A stretch of 64,000 nt of DNA from Paratrimastix pyriformis (taxonomy: Eukaryota; Preaxostyla; Paratrimastigidae), in the NCBI GenBank assembly GCA_027972325.1, contig JAPMOS010000027.1, positions 124,001 through 188,000 on the forward strand, given 5' to 3'. Position numbers and translations under genes: made by a program. Positions 10,384 to 21,796 of the stretch are shown one piece after another (position 1 is the first letter of the stretch; each line of letters opens with the position of its first letter). Below the pieces are notes generated by a model. It was not told the origin of the DNA. It ran no database searches and saw only the letters and a program-made list of their open reading frames with translations.

Positions 10384-11905
10384 ATGAATGAGGGACCCCA
10401 TTTTGTCTCCCTTCCGGACCACCCATACAGGGGTGTTTTGAATTGCGCCGAACAGTTTCTTTTTTTCCCGGATCCGGTCCGCCTCGGGAAAAACCGGCTC
10501 CCTGCCACTTTTGCCATCGATACATCGGTACACCGGCAACCTATCCCATCTCCCCCTCATGGACATACTCAAGTCCTCCAGGAGGCCGATGAGGGGGTCC
10601 GTCGTTGGCTCATCATGTCCTGGCATTATCAGTATGTAGGTTGTTGAAGTGGAAGAGATCAAGGCCAAACCGATTCAACCGACGCAACTACAAGCTGCTC
10701 TTCCTCCCCCGCTACCTCTTTTCGACTTCGACCGGGATCATTTGGATGCAGCCTCCGATCTCCCCAAAACGTCCTCCCTGTTATTTTTGTTGTTCGGGTC
10801 TTACCCTCCAATAGTGGCTTAGCGACAACTCTTATGCCTGCGCCGATCTTGCTTGATGCTGTCCCACCCTACCCAGAACCCTTTTATCAACAGCGGGGTC
10901 TGCCGCCTTGCCGCCGTTAGCCTTGACCGCCTCCCGCAGAGGGCCTCATGGCCGAAATGACGTTTCATGAGGCCTCACGTTTGGCGCATCCCAGCAGCTG
11001 CTTGAACAAGGTTGTCTACGATTCTGTCGATCTGAGCCCTGCCCAGAAGGTCAGTCCGATGATCACGTGGCAGCACGATTCAGACCTCTCAGGGTGTGAC
11101 CACCCGACCCGGCGAGCCTTTCCCTCCATACTACAAGCCGGATGGCCCCGAAGATACCACCCTTGTTTTCGAATCCCGCTTTGAACATGGCAACCTCCGT
11201 CGTGCGATCCAGATGTCTGCTTCTCCTTGTTCCCGGTGGCTCCTCACGCCTTCATCTTCGGGACAAGCAGACACAGCTTCGAATACGACCTGGTGCTCAA
11301 ACCTGACACGAACACCCGCGGGCACACTCAGTGGTACTACTTCAGCGTGCAGAACATGCGCCCCGGTGTGAGGTACAAGTTCAACATCATTAACCTGCTC
11401 AAGCCAAACTCTCTCTACAACCAAGGCATGAAACCTCTCCTGTACTCGGAAAAGATCGCTTCCGACAAAGGTCCGCTTTCGCGTTCGCTGTCTCGCCCCC
11501 GTATCGTCCGGTTCGTTCATCATGGACTCGTCTTTCTGTCTCGTGAACTCTTGCAGGGTTGGGATGGCACCGAGTGGGCGAGGACATTTGCTACTATCAG
11601 AATCACATCAAGCGCAAAGCTGGCTTTTATTACACACTTACGTTTGGCCTCGACTTCCCGCACTCCGACGACAAGTGCTACCTGGCCTATTCTCATCCAT
11701 ACAGCTACACAGACTTGCAACGATACCTCAAGGCCTGATCTCGCACATTTTATGTGCCTCATTGGTTAGCGTCCATTGGCGCAGAGCCTTGAGGAGGACC
11801 CAAAGCGCCGCAACAGGTTTCGAAGGCGGCCCCTCTGCCAAACCCTGGCCGGGAACACCGTCGATCTCCTCACAATCACGTCTTTCAAGTTCTGTTTTGC
11901 CCTTG

Positions 11906-11937
<32 letters not shown>

Positions 11938-12456
11938 TCCGGAAACCGAGCCACCGGGGCCCGTAAAAGGGAACGCGAGAAAGACCGAAATCACCCAAGA
12001 CACAAAAAGGGGGGGGGGGGGGAAAGGGAGGGAGGACCCACCACCCCGCACGCCCCTTAACCGGCGCGCACGAGATGGTTTGCGTCGAACACCTCGCGCA
12101 CCTGGCACGGGGGGCACGGGCAGCAGGCGACCGGCTCGCGAGCGCGAGCAAGCGCCTCAGAAGCGGCCAGGCACCACCAGCCGGCCAACTGACCAGCGTA
12201 GTACATCAGGCAAGCCACCAGTTTCGGGAGAAGTGCGCACAGCAGCAGCATGTGTCGCGCCAAAGGGGTCCCCGGCACAGGCAAGACAAGTGGCAATCGG
12301 AGCATATAACACAGACCTTTTCGATTGGGCGCACAAGTAAAATGTCGATCGCGAGCATCGACGACGGACGGGACGGCAACGGACGGGACGGGACAGCGCA
12401 CCAGGGACGGGACGTCGGGGCAGCACGACCAGGGCAGGCCGCACGTAGCACAGAGC

Positions 12457-12487
<31 letters not shown>

Positions 12488-15400
12488 ACACACACACAGG
12501 CACGCGCACACGCACACGCACACGCACACTCACACACATTCCGTTCGCAGCAACCAGCCCCCCGCTCGTTCAGCCACTTCCAGCAACCCCCTCTTGCCAT
12601 GCAGTCTGGGCCTCTTCCTGCCGTGCAGCGCCTCGCACCGACCAACCCGGCTGGTGTGCGAGGCGCCCGTTGGTGTGAACTCCCCTGTTCACACCAACTT
12701 GTCCCTTTCAACATCGTCCTTCTTGCTTCTGCTTCTGACAACACATACACACGCACACATTCGCACACATGCACGCAGACCATTCACACACCACGCCATT
12801 CCTCGCGCGCCCTCATAGCCGTTTTTTGCGTTGTTTATCGTCGTGCGCGCAGTGGGGATCCGGCTGCCATGCGCCAGCGCAAAGGCATTGTCTTGTCAGC
12901 CCGAGTCCACCCAGGCGAGACCAACGCCAGTTGGATGATGAAGGGGATGCTTGACTATCTGACAGGCCCAAGTCTCGACGCAAAAATCCTTCGGGACAAC
13001 TTCGTCTTCAAGATCGTCCCCATGCTCAACCCAGACGGTCTGTTCAAACGATATGCTTCTCCTCTTGTGATAGCGACTCGCGACGGTGGCGACTTGGGCT
13101 TGTCTCACATACCCACGCATACTCCTCCACCTCGCCTCCCCTCGCCTCCCTCCTCCCGATCCTCGCAGGTGTCATCAACGGAAACCATCGCACTCACCTG
13201 GCAGGGAATGACCTCAATCGCCAGTGGATTGACCCCTCCAAGAAAATCCATCCTTCCATCTACTACACCAAACAGGTTTCTGTCACCCCTCGTCTTTCGC
13301 CCTGATCCCTCCCTACGGCAGATGATCAAACGATTCGTGGAGGACCGTGAGGTCGTTCTTTACTGCGACCTACACGGCCATTCTCGCAAGAAGAACATCT
13401 TCATTTACGGCTGCGACAACAAGGTCCGCTGTCCGGTCAAGCAACGTTCCAGCGAACATCTTTGTATGCGTGTGGTGATGGTGATGGTGATGGTGGTGGT
13501 GGTGGTGGTGTGGCACAGGATCAGCCGCTGATTCGCCTCAGAGAACGGGTATTCCCTCGACTTCTCTGGAAGAATAGCGCCGCGTTCAGTTTCGCCGACA
13601 GCAGCTTCAAGGTGCAGAAGTCCAAGGAGGCTACTGGTCCGCTGCTTGCCTTGCGCATGCCCATCAGTCTCGCTCCCGAGGGGAGTAGTCCCCTCATGGG
13701 GAGTAGCCCCCTCATTTCTCATTCACATTTTCCATGCGCACGGGTGGAACGACCAGGTCGTGTGGTCGTCTGGCGGGAGTTCGGGATGCTCAACTCGTTC
13801 ACCATGGAGGCCTCCTTCTCTGGAGCTGGCTTTGGCAAGCTGATGAACACCCACTTCAACCCCCGCCACCTCGAGGTCGTCTCATTTAACCTCCGCATCG
13901 TGCTGATCCACACCCGGCGGTCGTGCGTGCAGGAAATGGGGCATGCCTTCTGCGACACCATTCTGGACTTTTGCGACCCCGATCAGAGTAAGGTCAACGA
14001 AGTCATGCACGAGTTGGAGCTTCTCTACCCGCTCAAGGCCAGCGGCCCGGCTGAGCTGGATGCTGATGAAGCCAGGTCTTGTGGACGCCCAAAACTCTGC
14101 CTTCACTCTCCTCGCTTTTGTTGGACAGCGCGGGGAGTCTGAGCGACGACAGCGACTCGTCCGAGGAAGAGGAGGCCCTCACTGTCCCTGGGCGGCTCGA
14201 CGGGCCGCGCCGCAAGAAGAAAAGGCGCCACAAGTCCAAAACAAAGCGCCGCGTCCCCAAGACCACCAACTCGGCCGGAACGGGTGCTGCCACTGCCGCG
14301 GCCACTGCCACTGCCACTGCCACTGCCACTGCCACCGCCACTACCGCTGCTGCTGCCACGGCGGCCGCCGTTGCTGGCTCCGCAGGCACCGATGGAAGGA
14401 GCGTTGGCGCCACAAAGTCTGTATTCTCTGGTCGAGAATTGAACGACTTTTTTGTTCTTGCCCGCGCAGACCACCCCGAAAGGGGCCGATGGCCCAACTC
14501 CCCGTCCCGGCCTCGGAGAGCGAGCGCAAGATCAAACGGACTGGAAGGCCTTCGGCCGGCGAAGAGCCCAATGGGGGTGCGACCGAGAGCGCACGCGACC
14601 GACTCGAGAAGGATGGCAGGCCCCTAGTCTCGGGGCGCACATCAACCCCTCCTCCCGCCTCCCCGGGACCCGGCAACATCCCCAGACGAAATAGCGCTCG
14701 AAAGGGTCTGTTTGTGAAGTCGCCAGCACCGATCCGACCTTCTCGCCCCTTTTTGCCTGGTTGTGCGTTCCGCAGACATGGCTTCTCCGGACCCATATGG
14801 CCCATCTCCCGTTGCCACCGTGGGATTCCGCGTGCCCACGCCCCCTCCGTCTCGTCGCACGCCCATCACACCCACCCTCGGTATGGCCACAATTACCGCC
14901 CCTCCCCCCGTTGTGACCGCCCGTCTTGGACCCTCCATCCGGACGTCTTTCGGTGGCGGGGCCTCGAGTGGGGAAGAAGGCGGCGGGACTGGTCCCTCTG
15001 GCCCCATGGCAGATGGAGATGGCGAGGATTCCAAGGTGCCCCCAGTGCCGCTCAAAGGCGCTCTCCCGCTCCGGAGGCTAAAACGGCTTGGAGGTGGCGG
15101 GATTTCTGCGGGTCTGTCATTCCGCCGTTCGCCCCGGCGATTTTGATTCGGTTTCCCCGCCAGTGGACGGTTACCCTCCCCTCAGCCCCATCCACCCCCC
15201 AACCCACCGTGTGGCTACGCTGGCCAACGTTCAAGTTCCTCAAAGCGATCTCTGCCTTCGGGCTCTTCAGGTCAGCCGAGCTTCCCCGGGATTTTTATGT
15301 TGTCTGCCGTAGGACCGGCCTCCGAGCGTCCCGCTGGCCAGCACAAGCCAACTGCCCGGGCCATCTCCGCCACCCAATGTTATCCCCTCCAAATTGCCCC

Positions 15401-15543
15401 GTTCCATCAGTTCCGTTCACCGCGAGCAGCAGGGCACAGTCTGTGACTTTTTCTCCTTCCATCCCCAATTATTTTGACCCATATCTGCGTGTGCGCAGGG
15501 GCTCATTCTGCCACGCCTCTCCAAGCGAGAAGGATATGGCTGA
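10384..15543 (+). CDS. Cytosolic carboxypeptidase (M14D, AGBL/CCP family)
   Basis: Metallocarboxypeptidase that removes glutamates from tubulin tails or tubulin C-termini; expected in cilia and cytosol. The N-terminal exon starts [17 protein letters not shown] and shifts frame once near 10637. The CCP N-domain has [31 protein letters not shown] and [15 protein letters not shown]. The catalytic domain has the zinc HxxE in [16 protein letters not shown] (12905-12950), [15 protein letters not shown], zinc His in [18 protein letters not shown], and catalytic Glu in [15 protein letters not shown]. The C-tail is Ser/Glu/Lys-rich, with an Ala-Thr repeat and disordered exons, ending [11 protein letters not shown]. 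About 17 exons; most introns are 43-60 nt, one is about 970 nt (11878-12850). The intron at 11738 appears to use a GC donor. Best resemblance is to CCP2/3 types. Confidence 0.93.
11878..12850 (+). other. Oversized repeat-rich intron of the carboxypeptidase gene
   Basis: Starts at GTCTTTC after NTVDLLTIT and ends at GCGCAG before [11 protein letters not shown], with phases that match. It holds (CT)14 at 11907-11934, a G run near 12008, a C run near 12456 and a (CA)n/(CACACG)n tract at 12473-12536. A minus-strand open frame lies inside it at 12057-12300. Confidence 0.8.
14287..14352 (+). repeat. In-frame ACTGCC repeat encoding (Ala-Thr)n
   Basis: Hexanucleotide repeat within the carboxypeptidase C-terminal tail, giving alternating Ala and Thr followed by polyalanine. 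Because it lies in an exon, length changes by whole units keep the frame. Confidence 0.8.
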
Positions 15544-16346
15544 TTGAAGCGGCCATACCTTTGGTCGAAGCTGCCCCCACTCACACGCACACGACGCACA
15601 CGCTTCTCCCAAGAGTTGTTGGACAACTCTCGCTTGAGAGATTGTAAAAATTGTCTTGATCGCTCCCATCCTTAACGGGGTAACAGGCCACAATGAAAAA
15701 CACCATGGCTTACACCCCGCCTCCAAGAGCCGGGCCTTGCTCCGCCAGCGCGCGGCCATCGACGGCCGTGGGTGGCATCTGGCGCAAGGTGCCCCCCCAG
15801 ATCAGGGGGGAACTTCTTGTGACTCGGAACGGTAGTGATGATCAGGCCACTACAGGAGGGATGACGGAAAAGAGAGAAGAGAGAGAGAATGGGTGAGTGC
15901 ATTGGGGGCAGGGATTGCGGCGGCCTCCAAACCTTGGCCGTTTTTTCGATGGGTCTTGGTGCGCGCGGTCAGGAGCGGGCCCCTGATGCTCGCCGGCCGG
16001 TCTGGTCCTGGATCCTGCAAGAAGGAGTAAGCGGAGGTGGCCCATCATTTTGGGCGATTACGCAGGGGGTCATGCCCCCACTCACCCACTCACCCACTCA
16101 CCCACCCACTCACCCACCCACCCACCCAGACACACCACATACACGCATGACACCCCCAACCTTCTCCCTCGCCTCTGCGTCGTCCTGTGTTGGTTACGAT
16201 GTCTTCCCTCGGCCAGACCGACTGAATCTCTTCGATTCAATCCTCTCCGCTCCCCTTGGGTCTCGGCGTCGCCTGCGGAGTGGACCCCTCGCAGGGGTCA
16301 TCTAAACTAAACTAAATAGTTCGGGAAAGCGAATCCGCGTTCCTCC
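15544..16346. other. Intergenic region, no supported gene
   Basis: Between the carboxypeptidase stop and the ankyrin gene. It contains a (CACCCACT)n-like tract at 16080-16130 and a TAAACTAAACTAAA motif near 16303-16316. On the minus strand a short frame from the ATG at about 15704 (MVFFIVACYPVKDGSDQ) has a good start context, but no homology or clean 3' end, so it is not called. Confidence 0.5.
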
Positions 16347-17035
16347 ATGCAAAGTTTACTGGTTGATTTTGCCCGACAGGGGAATTTGACTCAGGTAGAT
16401 TTCTTTTTGGTCGAAGAAATAGCGCAGTCGATCCTCGATGAAGCACTCACATCTGCTGCTGAGAAAGTCTGTGTGGCTGTCCAACTACTGGTCCCTACTT
16501 CCTATTAGGGGCACCCAGAAGTTTGTCGGCATTTAATCGCAAAGGGGGCCAATGTCCACGCCCGGGATGATTTGGCAGTACGTTGGGCCTGTGAAGGTGG
16601 GCATACATCCACCCTCCTTGCCCTCGTTGAACTCGGCGCTTTCATCCACGCACGCGACGAGTTCGCTTTCACAAGAGCAGCAAAGCACAACCATTTCCAG
16701 ACGGTTGAAACTCTGATCCGCTTGGGTGTGAACGCGCGTACTCCTGCGGGTTCTGCGGCCCTGAAAGTCGCAGCACGAAGAGGTCGTCTCGAGGTTCGTC
16801 GCAAACTTGCGCGCCTTTTTTCACCACTAAAGTCTTGCAGACGGTACGTGTGCTGGTTGAGCAGGGTCAGGCCGATCCCCATGCATTAGGTCTGCGCCGA
16901 TCTTTCATCGCCCTCATGTTTGCCCGGCTCCAATTTCGTTGATGTGCAGACAATGATCGTGCTCTGATGACCGGTCCACATTCGCAGGTTCGCGAGTATC
17001 TCCGAGTGCATGGTGCAGTGCTTCCTGTGGAATGA
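16347..17035 (+). CDS. Small ankyrin-repeat protein
   Basis: Four exons (16347-16394, 16509-16793, 16841-16889, 16950-17035) splice in perfect phase to a 155-aa protein. It begins MQSLLVDFARQGNLTQ. At least three ankyrin repeats are visible: GHPEVCRHLIAKGANVHARD, then ACEGGHTSTLLALVELGA and AAKHNHFQTVETLIRLGVN, with a shortened last repeat ending REYLRVHGAVLPVE. The protein is almost entirely repeat, so it is probably a binding adaptor; the partner is unknown. Donors are GTAGA, GTTCG and GTCTG, showing that AT-richer genes use the same mixed donor set. Confidence 0.85.
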
Positions 17036-17322
17036 ATCAATCATCGGCTTTTATTTTGTATAACGTCATTTCAAAAAAGGCGTCTCTTGACGGGGTCATA
17101 TTACCCATCCTCCGGGGTTCAATTTTAGGGGGGTTCTTTGGAGAGACGTTTCACCGTCAAAAACCATTCTAAGGTGGGTTTGAGCTAAAGTTTTTTCCAA
17201 ACCAATGAGTCTTTTTTTTTTGTAGGCCTCGTGTCTGCCGATTGCTCCCCTTTGCCGCTCGAGCTGATGTTTTCGCCGCCGCCCCTGATTTTGTATGTGT
17301 AGCCCTTGTAGGTGGTTCTCAA

Positions 17323-20300
17323 ATGACTTCATTGGGACCATCCAACCCCGAAGAGTATCCACTCTTTGAAAGCGAACCATCTTCTGATAGCATTTCATCC
17401 TTCGAGTCCGAGGACGAACCCCCAAGGGCCTCGGCTCTCCCGCTTCCTTTTCTCAACCGCCAAGTTGCCCCGGCACCACCAGGCTCGGTTCTCTCCTCAC
17501 CCGCCGCGCCCCCGCCCCCACCCCCACCCCCGTCATTCACTCGCCGCTCGTCGTCCAGCCTGCCCGACCGCGGCGATGCGGCCCCCTCGACCGCCAAGGG
17601 AACCACAGGCTCCCCTGCGGCGACCCCATCTTCTCCCAGCAACTTAGCACTTCCACCCGCCCTCGAGGCCGTGGGGGACCCCGAGGATTCTGACAGAGAC
17701 CGAAGCTGGGCGGCGCCCTCTCCGGCGGCTCCCGGGGCATACCTGCAGGAGGAGGTCCGCGCCCGTGTGATGGCCGAGCACGAGGCCAGCGCCCTTTCAC
17801 CCATGAAACAGGCCCTGGTGGGGTGCCTGGACTCTCGCGAGCGCGAGCAGCTGGTGGGTCCGCACCTGCCCCTGCCCCCCTCCTCCCCCCCCCCCCCCCC
17901 TGTTCCCTCCTCCCCTCCTCCCCTCCCCTCCCCCCTCTGCCCTGATTCACCTCACGCTTGGCGCGTCCGTGGTTGTGCTCTGCGGGTGGGCAGATCTCAT
18001 CCGGCGGCGTGTGCACAACCCGTTGGCGGACCGGACCGCCAACCTGATCGACCTGTTCGCCCAGGAGAAGGCCCTCCGCATGGGGCACCCGGAGGAGGAT
18101 GGCGGGGCCGACGTGGCCGACTGGTCTCCGCCGTCGAGGAGCCCCCTTCCACCAGACGGGGTCCCCTCCTGGGCCGGCCAGTCCGCCCGCCCGAGGGCCC
18201 CCGCCCCCGCCGGCCCGGCGACGGCCTCGGGGCTGCTCGGGGTGGCGACCGCTGCGACCCGGGCCGCTGCCGCCCCCGAACCGGTGCCGCTCTTCCCGCC
18301 CCCCGAGATGCCCTCCTTCCGCGAGCCCCGGCCCGTCTGGGACGCGGCCGCCACCCCCGCCCGCCTGCAGGGGGGCGCCTCTGGCCCCCTGCAGAGTACC
18401 CCCTCTGGCCCGGTCACCACCCGCGGCCCCGCGGCCACCCCCTCCTGGCTCCCCGACCGCTCGGCGGGTGGCAGCGAGTTCCGCCGGCAGGAGGGCCGAT
18501 CGTCGGGATTCGCCTCGGCCGCCCCCCGACCGGCGACGCCTCCCGGACAGCCCGCTGCGGCTCCCCCCACCCCAACGGGCGAGGCCCCTTTCCCCGGCGC
18601 CCCCCTCGCTTGGGCCGGTTCTGCTGGGGACTTCCGCTCGGCCGCCCCTTGGGCCACCCCCCGCGGCCTCTTCGCCCCCGCCCCCGCCTCCTCGACGGAC
18701 GCCCCCGCCCTCGCTGCCCTCGCTGCCCCCGCTACCCCTGCAACCTATGCGTCCGGCCAGAGCCCCGCCTCCTCGACGGCCCTCGGCTCGGCCGCGGGGC
18801 TCCGCCGGTGGGCCACGGGCCCCACCCCGGGCGGTCGCTCCCACCCGACAGCGGCGCCCCCTCAGGCCTCGGCCACCGCCACCATGGGGGCTGGCGACTC
18901 CGCCCCGGCCACGGGCCTCCTGGCCGCATCCGCCAACACCCCTGCGGCAGCGGCTCCGACGCCCCTGCCCCTGCGGGGATCGGCCGCCCCCACCCCCGCC
19001 GTCCCCGGGGTGACGGCAGCCTTCATGTCGCGGTACTTCTCCCTGCCGGGGGCCCTGGCGCCCATCGTCTCACCCCCCGCGCGGGCCGCCCCCTCGGCCG
19101 ACCCCCTGGCAGCCCCCAGCCTGCTGGTGCCCTTCGAGGCCGCCCTGCCCGGCCATGCCCGGCACCCGCACGGCCCTCTCGCCCTCATCGCCCCCTCGGC
19201 CCCCACGGCTCCGATCGTCCCCTCCACCGGCATCGCCGCGACCGCCGCTCCCACCGCCGCCACCGGGACTCCGGCCGGGGCAGCAACCTCCTTCCTGGGT
19301 GGCTTGGGGGCCATGGCCTCTGTCCCGGCTCGCGGGGGTCCCGGCTCGCCCACGGAGAGCCTCCTCACCAGGCTCTCGGCCGAGGCGGCTCCCCTTCGCA
19401 CGGGCGGCCCGCCCCCCTTCCGCGCAGCCCCCGCGGCCACGCTCCTCTCGGCGCCAACCCCGCTCGCGCCCCCGCACTCCCTCAGCCGGCCCAGCTCGCC
19501 CCTCCGGCCCAGCCCGCCCCGGGCCGCCGATGGCGAGGCCGCGGCCGCAGGGCGCTTCTTCCCGGCCGGCCTGCAGCCCCCCAGCTGCCCCGCCCCGCCG
19601 CCTCCCCCGGCGGGGGACGAGGAGGAGGCCGACCTGCTCGGGCCGCCCCGAGGCCTCCTGCAGCGGGGGGCCAGCGGGCTGGCAGCCCCCGCGGCCGCCC
19701 AGACCCCCGGCGATGGCCCCCTGGGACCCCTCCCCTCGGCCGGAAGGACCCCGCTGGATCGGTTCGTGATGGCCCCGCTGACCCACTCGGCCGGCTTGGC
19801 GGAGCGCTTCCTCGGGGGCGCCGCGGTTCGGCCGTCCCCCACCGCGGCGACGGGGCCGCACGACTGGCGCCGCCCGCTGGCCCTCGGAACCCCGTCGCCG
19901 TCCCTCGGCTCCTCGGCCTCGGCGCCCGGCTTCGCCTCCTCGCTGACGGCCGCCATGAGCCGCACCGCCGCCGGGGCGCGGCAGGGGGCCATGCCGCCCA
20001 TCCCGACCCTGCCGCCCGGGCCGGGCTTCGCCGTCCCCACCCCGCGGTTGCCCCTCCGGGCGGCCCCGCTGCCGCCTCCCCAAGGGGCCTCGCCCCCGAG
20101 CGGCCCCCTGGGCGGGGTCCCCTTCACCCCGGTGGTGATCTCCGCCTCCGCCTCGTTGCCCCTGGCCCCGCCGGCTCCCGTGGGGACATCGGGCGTCCAC
20201 GTCCTGCAGCTGCCCTCGCCCCTGGTCCCGCCCAGCACGCCCCTCCGCTTGACGGCCGGCGCCCCGCCAGCAGGGGCAGCCCCCACATCGGCCCTCCTGA

Positions 20301-20709
20301 TGCTGGGCAGCATCCCGCCCCTGCCCCCGCCCCCCGCCCCATCTTCCGCCGCCGCCGCCTTCTCCTCGTCCTCGGGTGGCATCCTCGGGGCCCTGGCCTC
20401 CCTGGGCCCCTCGGCCGCCTCGGGTCTGAGCCTCCCGCCGCCCCTCGTCGGCAGCTCGGCCGGGGCCCGGGCATCCTCCCCCACCGCCGCCACCACCGCA
20501 CCGGGATCGCCATCCTCGGGGGCCCCGCCCATGCTCGCCTCCCCCTTCGGGCCCCGCCAGCGGAGCCCCTCACCTGCGGCTGCGGCCCTCTCGCCGGGCC
20601 TGGTGGCGCTCAGCCTGGCCACGTCCGCCCCCGCGGCGCCCCTCTCGTCGCCCCGCGTCCCGAGCCCGCCTGCCCGCTTGGGAGCCTCGGCGGCCCCCAG
20701 CCCCCAGGC

Positions 20710-20754
<45 letters not shown>

Positions 20755-21220
20755 CCCGTCACAGGGGGCCCCGACCCTGCCCCAAACCCCCTCCTCCTCC
20801 TCGAGCCTGCTGCCCACCTCCGGGGTGCCCACCCCGCCGCCCCGCCTTTATGTGCCCCCGAGCCCCGGCCTCGCCCAACAGATGGGGGCGGTCCCCGCCG
20901 CCGGAAGCCCCACCCCTGACGGGCCGAGACCCAGCAGCATCCCCCAGCTGGTGCCGGGTGACAGCCCCGGCTCTGCCTCGCCCTCGTCGGGCCTGCGCCG
21001 CTCGGCAGTGGTGATGAACGTCACCAACCCCATGGCCGCCCCGGCCCTGGGCGGCGCGACAGGCGTCACGTTCTCCCGTCCGCCAGGCACTCCCAAGGGC
21101 ACCCCGGCTCGCTTCCCGACGGCATCGCCGCGGCCCAGGCCGGCCGCCGAGCCCGAGTGGCCTCGCCGCTCTTCGGCACTCTCCTCCTCCCTTTCCCCCC
21201 TGCAGGGTGGCTCAAATTAA
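17323..21220 (+). CDS. Very long Pro/Ala/Ser-rich protein of unknown function
   Basis: Two exons (17323-17857 and 17994-21220) join in phase to give 1,253 aa without any frame break. The first 60 residues are acidic and Ser-rich (PSNPEEYPLFESEPSSDSIS). A short helical, conserved-looking segment sits across the splice (SPMKQALVGCLDSRER, then LIRRRVHNPLADRTANLIDL). The remaining roughly 1,000 residues are low-complexity Pro/Ala/Ser/Gly with a polyglutamine run of about 14 near 20711-20752 and a final PRRSSALSSSLSPLQGG. No catalytic motif, signal peptide or membrane segment is seen. It could be a scaffold or coat-like disordered protein; only the helical segment offers a handle for homology. Confidence 0.75.
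17876..17898. repeat. C-rich tract in the only intron of the 17323 gene
   Basis: C-run interrupted by a few T, followed by CCCTCC units, inside the 136-nt intron 17858-17993 (donor GTCCGC, acceptor GGGCAG). Confidence 0.7.
20711..20752 (+). repeat. (CAG)14 coding polyglutamine tract
   Basis: Uninterrupted CAG codons in frame in the Pro/Ala-rich protein. No CAA interruptions, so it is likely to vary in length. Confidence 0.85.
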
Positions 21221-21458
21221 GCTGCGTACTGTGCCAGGGAGCCACTCGGCTCACGTTGTGGGTTGTTCCTTGTATTTTCAACACTCGGATGCCTCCTCAC
21301 GAATCATCCTCCCCTCCCCTCCACCTGGGTTTGGCGAAGATAAAGCGTCCATTCATTTCGCGGAGAAATTCGAGGGCTCGTTTCTGGCAGATGCGTGAGG
21401 AGTGGTGTATCAGGCGCGCGCATGCTGTTAGAGAACCGTAAAGAAGGCAGGCCGGGTA

Positions 21459-21781
21459 CTATCTCGGGAAAGCCTTCGTGATGAGCCAAGGGCAAAATAC
21501 CCGGTCATGGGGCATTCCTTCAAGGAATGCCGCGAGAGAAATGCTGAAAATTCTCGATTGAGCTCCTGAGAGAGTTATCACTCGCTCGAACGAAAAAGAA
21601 AGAGACAGACACCCTGGGTGCGACAGAAGTTTAAGGCCGCCATTTCTTTCGCGAAATCGGCAGCATTTTGAGAAAGTATTGTAAGAATGTCCCCCCTGAG
21701 CTTGGTCAACGAAACCTCGTCTTGAAAAAAGCTCAGAAATTCGTTGTTTTTGGAATTTGAACTCTCCTGATCCGTGTGCAT
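21459..21781 (-). CDS. Possible small two-exon protein, unknown function
   Basis: ATG at 21781 opens a frame reading MHTDQESSNSKNNEFLSFFQ and DILTILSQNAADFAKEM, an amphipathic helical composition unlike random sequence. A GTGTCT donor near 21618 and a CTCTCAG acceptor near 21562 join in phase to a tail ending CPWLITKAFPR, for about 91 aa. There is no recognisable domain. It is head-to-head with ADAT3, with only 15 bp between start codons, a spacing that also recurs elsewhere in this window. Could instead be 5' untranslated sequence. Confidence 0.35.
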
Positions 21782-21796
21782 CACCCTCGGGCTGAT

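Noticed and set aside
10348-10668. Upstream minus-strand extension of the ethanolamine kinase
   Set aside because: The plus strand here encodes the carboxypeptidase N-terminus, with better composition and a fit to the following exon. The kinase already has a suitable start at 10282.
17242-20919. 1,225-codon frame overlapping the Pro/Ala/Ser-rich gene
   Set aside because: After 17857 it reads the intron and then the wrong frame of exon 2, giving Arg/Pro-rich nonsense. The spliced frame ending at 21220 is preferred because exon phases match.
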